From Symsagittifera roscoffensis (Eukaryota > Xenacoelomorpha > Acoela > Convolutidae): a DNA stretch of 64,000 nt. Where the stretch lies: positions 1,271,688-1,335,687 of the forward strand of contig NC_087064.1 of assembly GCF_963678635.1 (NCBI RefSeq), written 5' to 3'. Below, piece after piece: positions 27,796 to 38,389 of the stretch. The first letter of the stretch is position 1. The number at the start of each line of letters is the position of its first letter. The notes under the pieces were generated by a model that saw only the letters and a program-made list of their open reading frames with translations, made no database searches and was not told where the DNA came from. The translations under genes and the position numbers were made by a program.

Positions 27796-28540
27796 CTGTT
27801 CCAAGACTTTCTCCCTACTGTCCCAAGACTACTCAGAGTTGTCCCAGTACTTCTTGTTAGTGTCCCAAGACCACTGTCCCAAGACCCTTGCCCTAAGACT
27901 ACTGTCCCAAGACTACTGTCCCAAGACTAATGTCCCAAGGCTACTGTCCCAAGACTACTGTCCCAAGACTAGTGTCTCAAGACTACTGTCCCAAGACTAG
28001 TGTCTCAAGACAACTGTCCCAAGACTAGTGTCCCAAGATCAATGTCCCAAGACCACTGTCCCAAGACCAATGTCCCAAGACCAATGTCCCAAGACCAATG
28101 TCCCAAGACCACTGTCCCAAGACCAATGTCCCAAGACCACTGTCCCAAGACCAATGTCCCAAGACCAATGTCCCAAGACCACTGTCCCAAGACAAATGTC
28201 CCAAGACTACTGTCCCAAGACAAATGTCCCAAGACTACTGTCCCAAGACCAATGTCCCAAGACCACTGTCCCAAGACCAATGTCCCAAGACCACTGTCCC
28301 AAGACCAATGTCCCAAGACCAATGTCCCAAGACCAATGTCCCAAGACCAATGTCCCAAGACTGCTGTCCCAAGACTGTTTCGTACCAACACTGCTCTGGT
28401 CCAAGACTGTCCCAAGGCTGCACTGTCCCAAGACTGTCCCAAGACTGCTCTGTCCCGAGACTGTCCCAAGACCGTGTTGCTCCAAGACTGTCCCCAGACT
28501 GCAATGTCCCAAGACTTCTTCGGTACTGTCCCAAGACTTT
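27796..28540. repeat. 14-bp satellite (ACTGTCCCAAGACC) in copy B leader
   Basis: About 745 bp of the same unit type as in copy A, here dominated by AATGTCCCAAGACC variants. Both strands are open in several frames as a by-product. The outer units match those of copy A better than the inner ones do. Confidence 0.9.
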
Positions 28541-28796
28541 TCACTGAGTGTCTGGATATCGGATCTCTTCTTCTTCGTTGTAGGGACTATTGAACCACCG
28601 TACCTTTTTACCACCACTTGAGCTCTAGCAAAAATTTTCCCAAAATCCCTATCTTAATGGTCAAAACCCAAATACTAATCCCCCTGTATTTGTCTCCCTC
28701 TGTATGTTTCAGGCTATTTGAAACTCTAAATTCCCCGCAGGTATCTTGTGATCACCTGTTCGTTAAAATACCAACAACAAATTTTCACCAAAACGC

Positions 28797-29673
28797 TTTA
28801 GCCCCCCTCTTAAGCCTAAAATTACCTTAAGCGCCGGGTGCTAAACCTCTCAAGAGAAAACCGTAGACCTGTCTCCAGCCCTGCTTAAGTAAAAACGTTC
28901 CTCAAAACCGGGGGATTTCGCTTATCCAATTTTACACTTATCTCCTATAATGTAATGTGGATTTTAACGATACCCGTTCTGCCTAACTTGAGAACTCGAG
29001 AACTGCCAAATCGTTCTTGGCTACTTTCCCACTCGACTGGTCACCTCTTCCAGTCCAGTCTCCTATTGGTTCAGCTCAAGTGCTCCTGAACCACTTTCCC
29101 ACTCGGCTGGTCACCTCTTCCAGTCAAGTCTCCTCGTTGTCCAGCTAAGTTCCAATCTATCTGAAAACCCTTAACAACGCCCCCCACTCGGGCACCTTAT
29201 TGAAGTCACTGGTTTAAATTGCTAGATTGATCGAAACAGTATGGGTATACTATTTAATTAATATAAAGGTTTGATCCAAATGATCCGGTATCAAAGTCAC
29301 TGTCTTTTCGTTTTATGGTTTTTGTTCCTTTTTCTATACTTTTTTCTTGTTTTTGTCCCCCTAGTTGCCCCCCTTACTCGGTTAGCTAGGCCTCAATGGG
29401 AGAGCTTACCAGGAAGTTTTCTCAAGTTTTCTTAAAAAGCTATCACGGTACAACCGGAAGGCTTACACGTTCCCGCTGAACCGTACCACCGGTACTCTAG
29501 AATGGGCATGCAGCCCGGAGCTGTGTCAAGTGGGTTCGACTCCGTAGTCATGATGTCGTAAAAACACCCAGGAGAGCCATAAAAACACTATGTAACAGTC
29601 GCCTACTTCAGTCACATATGAGGCTTAAGAAAAATAGGCCCTATAACCATTCCAGATATTACCGACTGGCACA
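28797..29673 (-). repeat. Right LTR (5' LTR of copy B), internally deleted
   Basis: It aligns with 7,631 to about 8,480 and then, after a gap, with about 9,303-9,324. It therefore lacks about 0.8 kb present in the middle LTR. It ends GACTGGCACA at 29,673 on the plus strand, followed by LINE1 3' sequence. The leader to its left also lacks about 385 bp relative to copy A (7,245-7,630). Its equivalent of the AATAAA signal reads AATTAAATA and is disrupted. Confidence 0.65.
29024..29165 (-). repeat. 70-bp tandem duplication in right LTR
   Basis: CCCACTCGACTGG at 29,028 and CCCACTCGGCTGG at 29,098 start two 70-bp modules equivalent to those of the middle LTR, including the same small differences between first and second module. 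Confidence 0.75.
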
Positions 29674-29712
29674 GGTAGCACCCAGGGGAGATATTCTTGA
29701 GTTCCAGTTTTC

Positions 29713-30841
29713 CAAAGTTCATTTGAGTTTGTGTTGATTTCTGCAGTTCTGACAATTACATGTCAGTCTCCAGGAGCATATATCTTCGAGATTATATTTA
29801 TTGACAAATTAGTTTTTGTAAACTTCCGCGATTTTATTATACTTGAACAAAAGATTCCCACTCAATATTATACCTGCCTTTCATTATGTCGACAAACGTC
29901 AAAAGAACGTGCATTTTGTGATACAAGGGTAGTGGTAGAATCGAAAGTCGTTTAAATCTAACTTTATAGTCTAATCTATTGGTACCAAGGATCCACTTCG
30001 AAGCTTTTTCCTGAAGGTTTTCTATCATTCTCAATTCTGATTTATTTGGTTTCCAAAGAATTGCACCGTATGAAATGATTGATTGGGAAAATGTAGCTCC
30101 GGTAAAGATTCTTTTTTGCAATCCAACTTGCACCATTAGCGATGTATCGTTTTATAGTGAAAAATACTCTGATTGCTTTCTCACATCTTCTTTCGGCGTT
30201 TGCAGTCCATGTCAAGTCGTTCGATACAATTATTCCAAGTTCTTTTTCCTTCTGTGTTTGTTCAAGTGTCTTTCCATTCATTGAAAAACTTCCGTTTCCT
30301 TTTAAGTTTACCGTTTTACATTTGCTGATGTTTAATGTCATCTAATTCTGGCTACACCATTTCCATATTCTGGTCGCGTCAATTTGTAGAGTGATCGTGT
30401 TGGTAGCAATAACTTTATAATCATCCGCGTATCCGAAACAACTTGACATGATACACTCTGGGAGATCATTTATAAAAATTATGAAGAACAAAGAACCCAG
30501 TACTGAGCCTTGTGGAACTCCACTTTTGACTTCGAGTTCTGAAGAGATCGAGTTTCCAACTTCTGTTCGGTGCTTTCGACCTTTCAGGTAGCTTCCAAGC
30601 AGCTCCAAAGCTCCTCCAGTGATGCCATTGTTTTGCAATTTTTCTATTAATGTTTCATGTCTGACCTTGTCGAACGGCTTTTCGAAGTCGAGGTATAGAG
30701 CAGTCAGTGTTGGAGATTCGAAGTGGTCAAATATTTCACTGAGATATCAGATCATTTGAGTCATTGTGGATTTACATTTGGTGAATCCATGTTGTTCTTT
30801 GCAGATATTAAGTCCAATGGCTACGTATAGTTTTTCGAAAA
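29713..30841 (-). pseudogene. LINE1 ORF2: RT palm, thumb and C-terminal Cys motif
   Basis: Seen: YLDFEKPFDKV after a TGA near 30,735, SGVPQGSVLGSLFFIIFINDLP, catalytic GYADDYKVI, a TAG at 30,342 in an otherwise continuous frame, then the thumb (ISYGAILWKPNKSELRMIENL). A deletion removes the region after WESF, but the terminal motif C-S-W-R-L-T-C-N-C-Q-N-C is still readable near 29,740-29,775, followed by a stop near 29,713. LINE2 and LINE3 end with the same motif type. Confidence 0.82.
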
Positions 30842-31784
30842 TTAATGTTTCAAGAACTTTTGAGAGGCACGCCAAGACGCAATGAGACGATAATTTGAAA
30901 TGTCTTGTTTGTCTCCGTCTTTAAATATTGGTATAAGGATACTCAATTTCCATAAGGAAGGGTAGACATGTTTATTACCAATTATGTTGAAGACGAGTGT
31001 CAGTGAAGGAGCCAAGTAATTAGCTAAACTTTTAAGAGGTAGCATTCCTAGGCCGTCAGGACCTTTTGCTTTCCCAATACACAAGTTCTCAAGTGTAGTT
31101 TGCACTTCCTCTCTTGTAAAGTGGAGTTTATCTACTTTTGATGGTTTGGAGTTATCGGAGGTTCTTTGATAATCCCAATTAGTAAAGACTGATTGAAAGA
31201 ACTCATTGACGAGTTCGGCTTTTTCTTTATCAGTGACTGCGCTCTGATCATTTAAGTACATCTCTGAGGAAAGTTGAGATGATTTTTGAATGCTCTTAAA
31301 ATAATTTTTTATTTGTGAAAATGTTCCATTTTCGAAAACTAAGTGTTCAAATTCTTTTTGATCTTCGTTAAACAGTTCACTTACTCTTGATTCAAGTGTT
31401 GCCAGCTTAAGGTAGTTATTCGGGGACGGTTTTTTATTCATCCATTTTCTCATTGTATTCCTCCTTTTTATTGCATTTGATGTTTCGTCGCTGACCCAAG
31501 GAGGTAAACTCATTCGGTGTTTTGTCTTTTTGGGTATATCTTATGTAGCCAATCATACCATAAATCAACTACAACGTCGGCATTGCTGAAGCAGTAAGGT
31601 AAGAAAGGATTTTGCACAGTGTATAATCCGATTTCATTCCAATTCGCTTTTTCGAACGAAAATATGCTAAAATCTTCTTTTTCAGGCAAGGTTTTTGTCA
31701 CTTTGAACCAATCATTTAAACTTAGTTTGAGCTGGAATGGCTGATGATTGGATTTAAATAGTTTCTTAACGTTATTATCTACAC
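30842..31784 (-). pseudogene. LINE1 ORF2: endonuclease end, linker and start of RT
   Basis: Three fragments: SNHQPF and the linker (31,701-31,510, FEKANWNEIGLY), then after a frameshift 31,513-30,842 with the RT entry (GKAKGPDGLGMLPLKSL; LSILIPIFKDGDKQDISNYR). The frame is lost at NYR, where the family continues with PIS/PIA. Confidence 0.8.
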
Positions 31785-32393
31785 TTAGTTTAGTATTGGT
31801 TCTGTATTGTTGACTAGAATGACATCAAGTTGCTTTTTAGCACCTGTGATCAATTGCTGGTAATTGTGTTCAAACAACTCCTCTAGTACCAGTGCTTCGT
31901 CCAAATTTGAGGACTCCATATGATGCCAGTTTTTGTTATCAAAATTGATGTCCCCTACAAGCATTTTAAGGTTGGTGACGTGATTCCTACTCAGTTCGTC
32001 TAAGCATTCAAGAAGCTCCAGTAGAAAAATGGGCGAATGCCTGTATGGATTGCTTTTAGGGGCACTGTAGATACAGCATAAGAGACATCTGTAGTCATTA
32101 AATTCAAGCTGAACAAGTACTGTATCAGTGAATTTTGAGTCAACAGTTAATCGCCGGTGTTGAATACTATTGTGTACTGCAAGAAGCACCCCACCATGCT
32201 TTGTTTGGCCATTTACCGTATTACGATCATTTCGATGTATGACAAAGTTATTGAGAAAGAGAGCGGTATCGGGTATTTCTGGTACTAACCAGGTTTCCGT
32301 CAAGCAGATAATTTTGTAGTGATCGCAATTTGTTATGACATTTGAAAAGTTCATGCGTTTAACAAAGTCTACAAAACTCCTTACATTGTACAA
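31785..32393 (-). pseudogene. LINE1 ORF2: AP-type endonuclease
   Basis: Nicks target DNA to prime reverse transcription. Seen: YNVRS, CLTETWL (catalytic Glu), KHGGVLLAV, VGDINFDNKNW (Asp-x-Asn) and LDVILVNN (Asp). The frame breaks at TAA near 31,785; the catalytic His motif (SNHQPF) follows shortly in another frame. Confidence 0.85.
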
Positions 32394-32435
32394 AATCAGG
32401 TGGGTACTGTTTTCAAGAAGGTTTGCGGCGAGTCA

Positions 32436-33295
32436 TGACGACAATTCTTCGTCTACCCAGTCATTCCCGTCTTTCTTATACAATTTGAGGTTGCGAATTT
32501 TGACTTCCTTCCTTAAGATTCCAGCTTCAATCATTTCTCGGCGTTTCGTAAGTATCAGACGTTCTTGTTTTGCTTCTTCAGCGTTGAGTTCTTTACTTAC
32601 AAATACTACTTTGTCGTACTCCTTAAGCTTGCTGATGGACAGGAGAATCAGTCATCTGTGGAATTTATTTGCAACTGTGAAAACTATTGTCCTTGCTCTT
32701 CCCTCTTGATAGGGTCCGATACGTTTTATTTCAGTGATCTCACATTCGATTGATAAGAACGTCATCAAATCGGATATCTCTTTCATATCATGCTCATTTC
32801 GCTCACGGGCAAGTTTTGAAGTGCTTTCAGGCACACCTCTTACTCGTATGCCTTCGGGGGTTTCGGCTTCCACGGTTTTCTTTGGTGTTGGATGTTCTGC
32901 TCCTATATGAGTTTGTTTTGGAATTGGTTGTTTTACGAAGTATTCTTTTAACTCGGATATTGATTTTTTGATTTCTGTTACCTCTGTTTGAAGAGATTTC
33001 AGTTGTTTATCATCTTTGGGTTGTTGAATTTGATGGTGGGGTATGATCCGATCTCGCTGTTTTCGGGCCACACAGTCATTGCACAGAAGAAGTGCATTTT
33101 TCCCAGCTCTTTTACGCCTAGGAGCGCTGCATCATTTAGTGCCGTACAGCTTTTTGTCAAATAAAAATTGACTCCACAACTGAAGCAGTGAAAATCAACG
33201 TCATCGGCAGATAGTTCAAACTTAAAAGTTTTACAAAAATTTTGGCCCTCTTTTGCTGCATCTGTTGCAGATTTACGCCTTGTTTTATGAGACAT
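32436..33295 (-). pseudogene. LINE1 ORF1: PHD-like finger, coiled coil, RRM-like domain
   Basis: An RNA-binding chaperone-type ORF1. Seen: a Cys-rich finger spread over the first 75 codons (FHCFSCGVNFYLTKSC, then HFFC..C after a one-base frameshift near 33,075), a coiled coil (LKSLQTEVTEIKKSISELKEY), and an RRM-like region beginning GIRVRGVPES with RARTIVFTV. An in-frame TGA at 32,652 interrupts it, and the frame then runs on (KLKEYDKVVFVSKELNAEEA) to a TGA near 32,436 that overlaps the next ATG. LINE2 ORF1 (33,588-34,085) is a clear homologue, which supports the reading. Confidence 0.7.
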
Positions 33296-33330
33296 GGCTA
33301 ATTATTTACTTTGAAAAAATCTGTAACTCC

Positions 33331-33425
33331 CTGACATGAGCGGTCACTAGATTTTTTACCACAAACTCTTTAAATATCCTGTAACTCAAAATCTGAAACT
33401 CACTGACAAGAGCGGTCACTAGAGT
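33331..33425 (-). repeat. Two 72-bp monomers in LINE1 5' region
   Basis: CTGACATGAGCGGTCACTAGA (one base longer than I would quote further) recurs at 33,403 with one change, 72 bp away. This looks like the 5' monomer arrays some LINEs use as promoters; that role is inference. Confidence 0.6.
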
Positions 33426-33447
33426 TTAAGCCATAAAATATTATTAT

Positions 33448-33587
33448 GAAATGTATGATTTCCAAACTTGGTACGCATAAAATTACACATTATTTTTAAG
33501 CCCGTTTAGTTTAAGCGCTTGAAAAAAAACTTGACAAACATCGAGCTGATGAAACTATAACTTAAAGGATGACTTTGAAATGAAGAC
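33448..33587 (+). repeat. Fragment of the 2.54-kb repeat between LINE1 and LINE2
   Basis: TGTATGATTTCCAAACTTGG (from 33,452) to GAAATGAAGAC (33,587) is nearly identical to the segment of the macrosatellite unit at 44,421-44,557. The unit resumes after LINE2 at 38,469, so LINE2 is inserted in it; LINE1 is inserted about 137 bp away. Confidence 0.85.
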
Positions 33588-34085
33588 CACTTTGAAATCA
33601 AAAACCAAGGTACCGATAAACGCAACGCCGAAACAAGAAAATCAAAACGGAATCCGCATCCGCGGCATCCCTGAACTAAACGACAAAGATCAAAGAAAAA
33701 GACAAGAAAATGACCTCCAACAAGTAAAGGAAATCTTGGAGCAAATGCAAATTGTGCCAGAGATAGTTGATTTGTTCCGGATGGGTCAACGACAGGAAGG
33801 CAAGGACCGAACCATACTGGTAAAAGTCCCAATTTGGCAGAAACGACTAATACTATCATCCGCTTGCCGCCTAAAAACATATGACAAACCTTGTTTGTCA
33901 GCCGCGAGCTATCAGTGGATGAAGCAAAACTCGAAAATCAAGCACTGCAAAAACGGCGGGAGCTCATAAACGAAAACATCGATAAACAAAACCTGCGCAT
34001 CCGCGATGGAAAACTCTACCAGAAAATAGAAAACAGATGGACAGCAGTTGCAACCGAAAAAACGGAGAACTCAAAATCCAATTGA
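33588..34085 (+). pseudogene. LINE2 ORF1 C-terminal part (RRM-like)
   Basis: Begins near the coiled-coil end; GIRIRGIPELNDKDQRKRQ opens the RRM-like region and matches LINE1 GIRVRGVPES. A one-base shift near 33,890 moves to a second frame (FVSRELSVDEAKLENQALQ...) ending at TGA 34,083-34,085. The N-terminal finger is missing through 5' truncation. Confidence 0.75.
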
Positions 34086-34086
34086 C

Positions 34087-35858
34087 TAGAACTCTTTCCT
34101 AGCCTACTCATCTACAACGTCCGAAGCATACTCGACTACAATCGAAGATCAAACTTCGCAAATGCGATAAACACAAGCTGTCAATACCAACTACTTTGCC
34201 TAACCGAAACATGGTTAACCAACGACATAACAGACAACTCCATTTTCTTGCCTCAATTTGAACTCTATCGATCTGAAAGAACTTCAAAAGCCGGTCTATC
34301 AAAACACGGAGGAGTTCTAATTGGCATCAACGCCAACATACCACATAACCGCATTGATACAGGCATGCAAGACTGCGTAATGGTTCAACTCAAGATATCT
34401 GTATTAATACTTGTCTGCTGTATATATTGTTCCCCTGTGTATAGCCCATACCGATGGTCACTAGATCAACTTAGCTCATTGCTGAACTTAATAAAAGCAA
34501 CACAACGCGAGCAAGGCATACAAAATCTTGTCATTGTTGGAGATATCAACTTCTCGTGTACAAATTGGAAATCACTCTCATCAAAATGCGAGTACGAACA
34601 AAGCATCCTAGACAACTTCCAGGAATTAAACCTGGAACAATTCATCATAACCGATACTGGAAAGAGCCTGGATATCCTGCTCTGCAACAATCCTGATATC
34701 ATACTAGACGTATACATGGACAATCGGCTCAAAAACGACTTCACCTCAGATCAACCACCTTACGGCTCAAAGTTACATATGAATCACAAACTAAATCAGG
34801 AAAGGGTCCCTCTACCCTCCCAAAAGTACGACTTTTCAGGCTTTGCCTTCAAAAAAGCCAACTGGAACGAAATAAACGAATATGTGCGAGAGCACCACTT
34901 CAACCCATACTGCTACAGCAACGTTGATCTCCTGGTAGATCAGTGGTATAATTGGATCTACGGTATTATAATCAAACACATACCCCGAACAACCCAACAT
35001 AGGAAACATCTAGCGCCCTGGATTTCTCCCACGAGCTCAAACCTCATGAAAAAAGTAGAAACTCTCAGACGCCAAAGTAAAACAAATACCCTAAAGATCC
35101 AGCAATTACAAACTGAATTGTCCTTATCGCTCTCAGCAGACCAATGCAATCTTGAAACAGAAATTGTCATGTCTGGAATCTTCTCAAACGTCCAAAAATA
35201 CCTCAAAACTATCATGAAAACAAGCTCAATCCCAACTGAAGTATTTCTTGACGATAGGTCAGCTAATACCGATATCGAAGAAGCCGAATTATTTAATCAG
35301 TACTTCCAATCCGTTTTCAGTAAGAATCACCACGATTATACTCTCACAGAGGGACAGCCTAAGCTGTCGATGATTCATTTCTCAGAACTAGAAATACAAC
35401 TCGTTCTCCAATCGCTGGACGAAAGCAAGGCCAAAGGACTTGACCGTATGGGGAACAACCTGCTGAAAAAATTATCAGACTCCCTACCAAAGTCACTGCA
35501 TCTCATATTCAACACAATTGCAAACAAATGCTACTTCCCATCATTCTGGAAAACAAGCGAAATAATCCCCATATTTAAAGAAGGGAACAAACAAATGGTA
35601 GATAATTACAGGCCGATCAGCCTCCTCGTAGCAGTATCCAAAGTCCTCGAGAAACTTATTTTCGACAAAATGTACCCAATCTTATCCACCGCATTGTTCC
35701 AATCTCAACACGGTTTTCGGCAAAGACGCTCATCTATAACAAACCTAATCGAATACCTGCACAAAATGTTTGTGAACTTTGACAATAGCAACTGCCACTT
35801 CCTAGCGTCATTTTACCTCGACTTCCAGAAGGCTTTCGACAAAGTAAACACAATATAA
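34087..35858 (+). pseudogene. LINE2 ORF2: endonuclease and RT N-terminal half
   Basis: The frame is open from 34,087, before the first ATG or TTG. Endonuclease: LIYNVRSIL, CLTETWL, KHGGVLIGI, VGDINFSCTNW, LDILLCNN. The final catalytic His is missing: the text reads TSDQPP where relatives have S-D/N-H-Q-P, as if one codon were deleted. RT: NYRPISLLVAVSKVLEKLIF, SQHGFRQRRSS, YLDFQKAFDKV. A one-base deletion near 35,846 ends the frame at TAA; the other frame (ITIEKLSRAGIKGPILNLI) continues to the LINE3 insertion. Confidence 0.87.
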
Positions 35859-35911
35859 CGATCGAAAAACTCAGCAGAGCTGGAATAAAAGGCCCAATAT
35901 TGAATCTAATC

Positions 35912-35963
<52 letters not shown>
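35912..35963 (-). repeat. (CAA)n microsatellite, the 3' tail of LINE3
   Basis: About 17 perfect CAA units on the plus strand (GTT in LINE3 sense) lie exactly at the left junction of LINE3, as expected of a LINE whose 3' end is a short tandem repeat. Confidence 0.9.
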
Positions 35964-35979
35964 GTAAGACTTAAATTCC

Positions 35980-36548
35980 TTAAATGAAGGTATAAAGAAA
36001 TGTAATAACAAAATCAAGACGTACAAGTAGAACAATTACATTTAATAAACCAGGAGCACGAGTTCTGCATTGAGTATTCATTTGCTGTGATATTGAATAG
36101 AAATGTTTTAATGTTTCTCCTGAAGGTAGCGGGACTATCATAAATGTCGATTCCAAGACTAGGATGCGCGAGAAAATGATTCGCAAGTTTCACCACACGA
36201 TTAAAGAAGGACTCCCCAGTTCGTCGTTTCCTATTGCGTCGGATCTCAAACATAACTGTATCGGAGTATCGGTGACCGGTCATTTCCGGTGCATAAGAGA
36301 CAAAGTGGAACAAATCAAAATCTAATTTGTCGTTGAGAAGTTTGTTGAAAAGGGTGAGATCATTGAGTTGGTGGATGAGAGAAATAGGCAACATATTTGT
36401 CACACGGAGTAGAATGTTGTAAGGAGCTGTGTAGTTGCGTGTACTCCATCTGAGCGCTCTACATTGTAGCGCTTCTAGCTTGCGGATACTGGTAAGACCT
36501 GGGAACCAGATTTGAGAAGAATAAAGAATAACTGAGAGAACACATGAC
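35980..36548 (-). pseudogene. LINE3 ORF2 C-terminal region
   Basis: Thumb and tail (LIHQLNDLTLFNKLLNDKLDF; RNRKRRTGESFFNRVVKLANH) ending in C-S-W-F-I-K-C-N-C-S-T-C, the same motif class as in LINE1 and LINE2. A short 3' untranslated stretch and the (GTT)n tail follow. Confidence 0.8.
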
Positions 36549-37370
36549 TTATAGAGTTTGGTAGTGGTGGGGCAGGTAACTGGGATGTTTTTTTTTCAAC
36601 ATGAGCAAACTCCTGCTGGCTGAAGATAACTTTTTTTCAATATGCGGTCTCCACGACAGGTCATCGGCCACCCATACACCAATGTCTTTGATGCAGGAGA
36701 TGGTCGATATCTCATGATTTCCAATTGTGAGTTGATATGTGTCGTCAGTTTTTCCGAATAACATCGTTTTACACTTGTCAGGGTGAAAAGTCATTGAGTT
36801 CTCGATAGACCAAGCGAGGAAATTATCAATATCGTGTTGTAGATTCTTTGCTATGGGTGATTCTGTCGAAATCATTTTGCTATCATCGGCAAACAGAAAA
36901 CAGTCGGAGTATTTACAGTAGTCTGGGAAGTCATTAATGAATATAATGAATAACAACGGACCTAGGACGCTCCCTTGAGGAACACCACTAGTAACCGAAG
37001 CAATGTAAGAGAGAACCCCGTTAATGTTCACACATTGAGTTCTGTTAGCGAGGTAACTCCGGATGAGTTCAATGAAACTTGGGTCGAGGCCCATTTTTTT
37101 CAGTTTGTGCAATAAAACGACATGAGGCACTTTGTCGAATGCTTTTTGAAAATCGAAGTATACCGCGGAGGGCTTCTTATTGTTCTCAAGTTGATTGTAG
37201 ATATTGTCAAGATTGTCAAGAGTAGTTGAGTAACCGTAGATCGATGTTTTCGGAAGCCGTGTTGTTGCTTGGCCAACTGCGACTTTATTCTAGGATAAAG
37301 AAAGTTGAAAATTAGTCGCTCCAGAATGAGAGAGAGCCGAGGTAGAATGCTAATGGGGCGATAATTAGAA
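36549..37370 (-). pseudogene. LINE3 RT
   Basis: Seen from the truncation point: YRPISIL, LAKQQHGFRK, FQKAFDKVPHVVLL, the long apolar turn SGVPQGSVLGPLLFIIFIND and catalytic FLFADDSKM. The frame change upstream of 37,130 is one base. The end at 36,549 is caused by a run of nine A (sense, 36,588-36,596); with eight the frame continues to the C-terminal part. Confidence 0.85.
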
Positions 37371-38389
37371 ATAAGTTACCTGACCGGTCGAACCCAAACA
37401 GTACGCATCGGCAGCTCGGTCTCAAGCCAACTACCAATTTATAGTGGAGTGCCGCAAGGATCTATTCTAGGGCCACTCCTTTTCTTAGTATACATCAACG
37501 ACTTGCCAAAATGTGTCAAGTCATCGTGCTACGGCTATGCGGATGACTATAAAATTATGCGCACCGACCCGACTACCCTGCACATTGATATTAGAAAAGT
37601 CTGGAAATGCGCCTCAATGTGACCAAGAGCAAAACACTAGTAATTAAGGGCGAGTGCAACCTAAGTATATTCTCGTACAAATTCGAACAGCCTAACGAAC
37701 TGAAAGATCTTGGAATGATAATGTCAAAAAATCTTAACTGGACTTCTCATGCAAACAATCGTGCGAGCAAAGCACTGAAGGCCCTATACTGCATCAAAAG
37801 AAACTTATCACCTGCCACAACCATGAACAACAGGAAAAATGCATATAAAAGCTATGTAGTACCTATCGTTAGCTATGCATCATCAGTCTGGAAACCCTCA
37901 AAGCAAGATCTTGCCACCTTAGAAAAAGTGCAACAGAGAGCAACGAAATGGATACTTGGAAATAAACAAATTCCTTATAAATCGAGGTTAACCACTCTTC
38001 AAATTCTTCCCTTGTCTCTTTACCAAGAGATGCATGTACTACTTTTGTTCGCGAACATTCTAAGAGGAAAGAACGACCTGGAATGGTGGCGATTTATAGA
38101 AATCACTGAATCAAATCGACCGAAAACAACAAGACGTTTCAACGCGAAGAACTTTCGACTTTATAAATGCGAATCTGATTTCTGGCAACGCGCCTGCAGC
38201 CTGACAAACATATTTCACGATCACCGGAAATATGAAGTCCTATTAAGTGACTCGCTTAAACCAAAAATATCAAGAGTGTACTGGCAATTCTACGAGAAAA
38301 TCTACAATGAAGTCGATACCTGCACCTGGAGAATGCACTGCGGATGCACAAGATGCTTAAACTTCAAAAAACTAAACTCATTAAACTAA
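37371..38389 (+). pseudogene. LINE2 ORF2: RT palm, thumb and C-terminal Cys motif
   Basis: It continues exactly where the frame left off before LINE3: [28 protein letters not shown] and the catalytic [10 protein letters not shown] small deletion near 37,603 (between two ATG triplets) shifts the frame; 37,607-38,389 then carries the thumb and tail and ends C-T-W-R-M-H-C-G-C-T-R-C. Confidence 0.85.

Larger units (their letters stand above)
7631..29673 (-). mobile_element. Gypsy copy B, about 22-kb Ty3/Gypsy element with macro-domain ORF2 and SGNH ORF3
   Basis: Seen: right LTR (28,797-29,673), satellite leader, gag-pol in one frame (27,570-19,804), ORF2 overlapping the pol stop by ATGA (19,807-18,781), a 460-bp gap, then an 8.6-kb minus-strand coding track (18,320-9,699), about 375 bp of 3' sequence, and an LTR-like block ending at 9,324. 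Typical Ty3/Gypsy elements are 5-7 kb; giant ones are known (plant Ogre, planarian Burro). Inferred: the block at 7,631-9,324 is both the 3' LTR of B and the 5' LTR of A, as unequal recombination between tandem copies would give. The alternative is that ORF3 belongs to a separate minus-strand element beside B; a full third copy is needed to decide. Confidence 0.65.
29674..33447 (-). mobile_element. LINE1: CR1/Jockey-like non-LTR retrotransposon, broken
   Basis: Minus-strand element: 5' region with two 72-bp monomers, ORF1 (PHD-like finger, coiled coil, RRM-like region), ORF2 (AP endonuclease, RT, C-terminal Cys motif). Its 3' end runs straight into the Gypsy B LTR at 29,673, so Gypsy B is inserted in its 3' untranslated end. 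Its 5' end abuts a fragment of the 2.5-kb repeat at 33,448. Numerous stops and frameshifts show it is inactive. Confidence 0.85.
35911..37370 (-). mobile_element. LINE3: 5'-truncated LINE nested in LINE2
   Basis: Minus-strand fragment beginning inside RT (YRPISIL) and ending with a (GTT)n tail (sense) at 35,912-35,963. Removing it brings the two LINE2 halves together with no lost codon (NLI then ISYLTGRT). I see no convincing target-site duplication. RT has FADD where LINE1 and LINE2 have YADD, so it is a different lineage. Confidence 0.87.
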
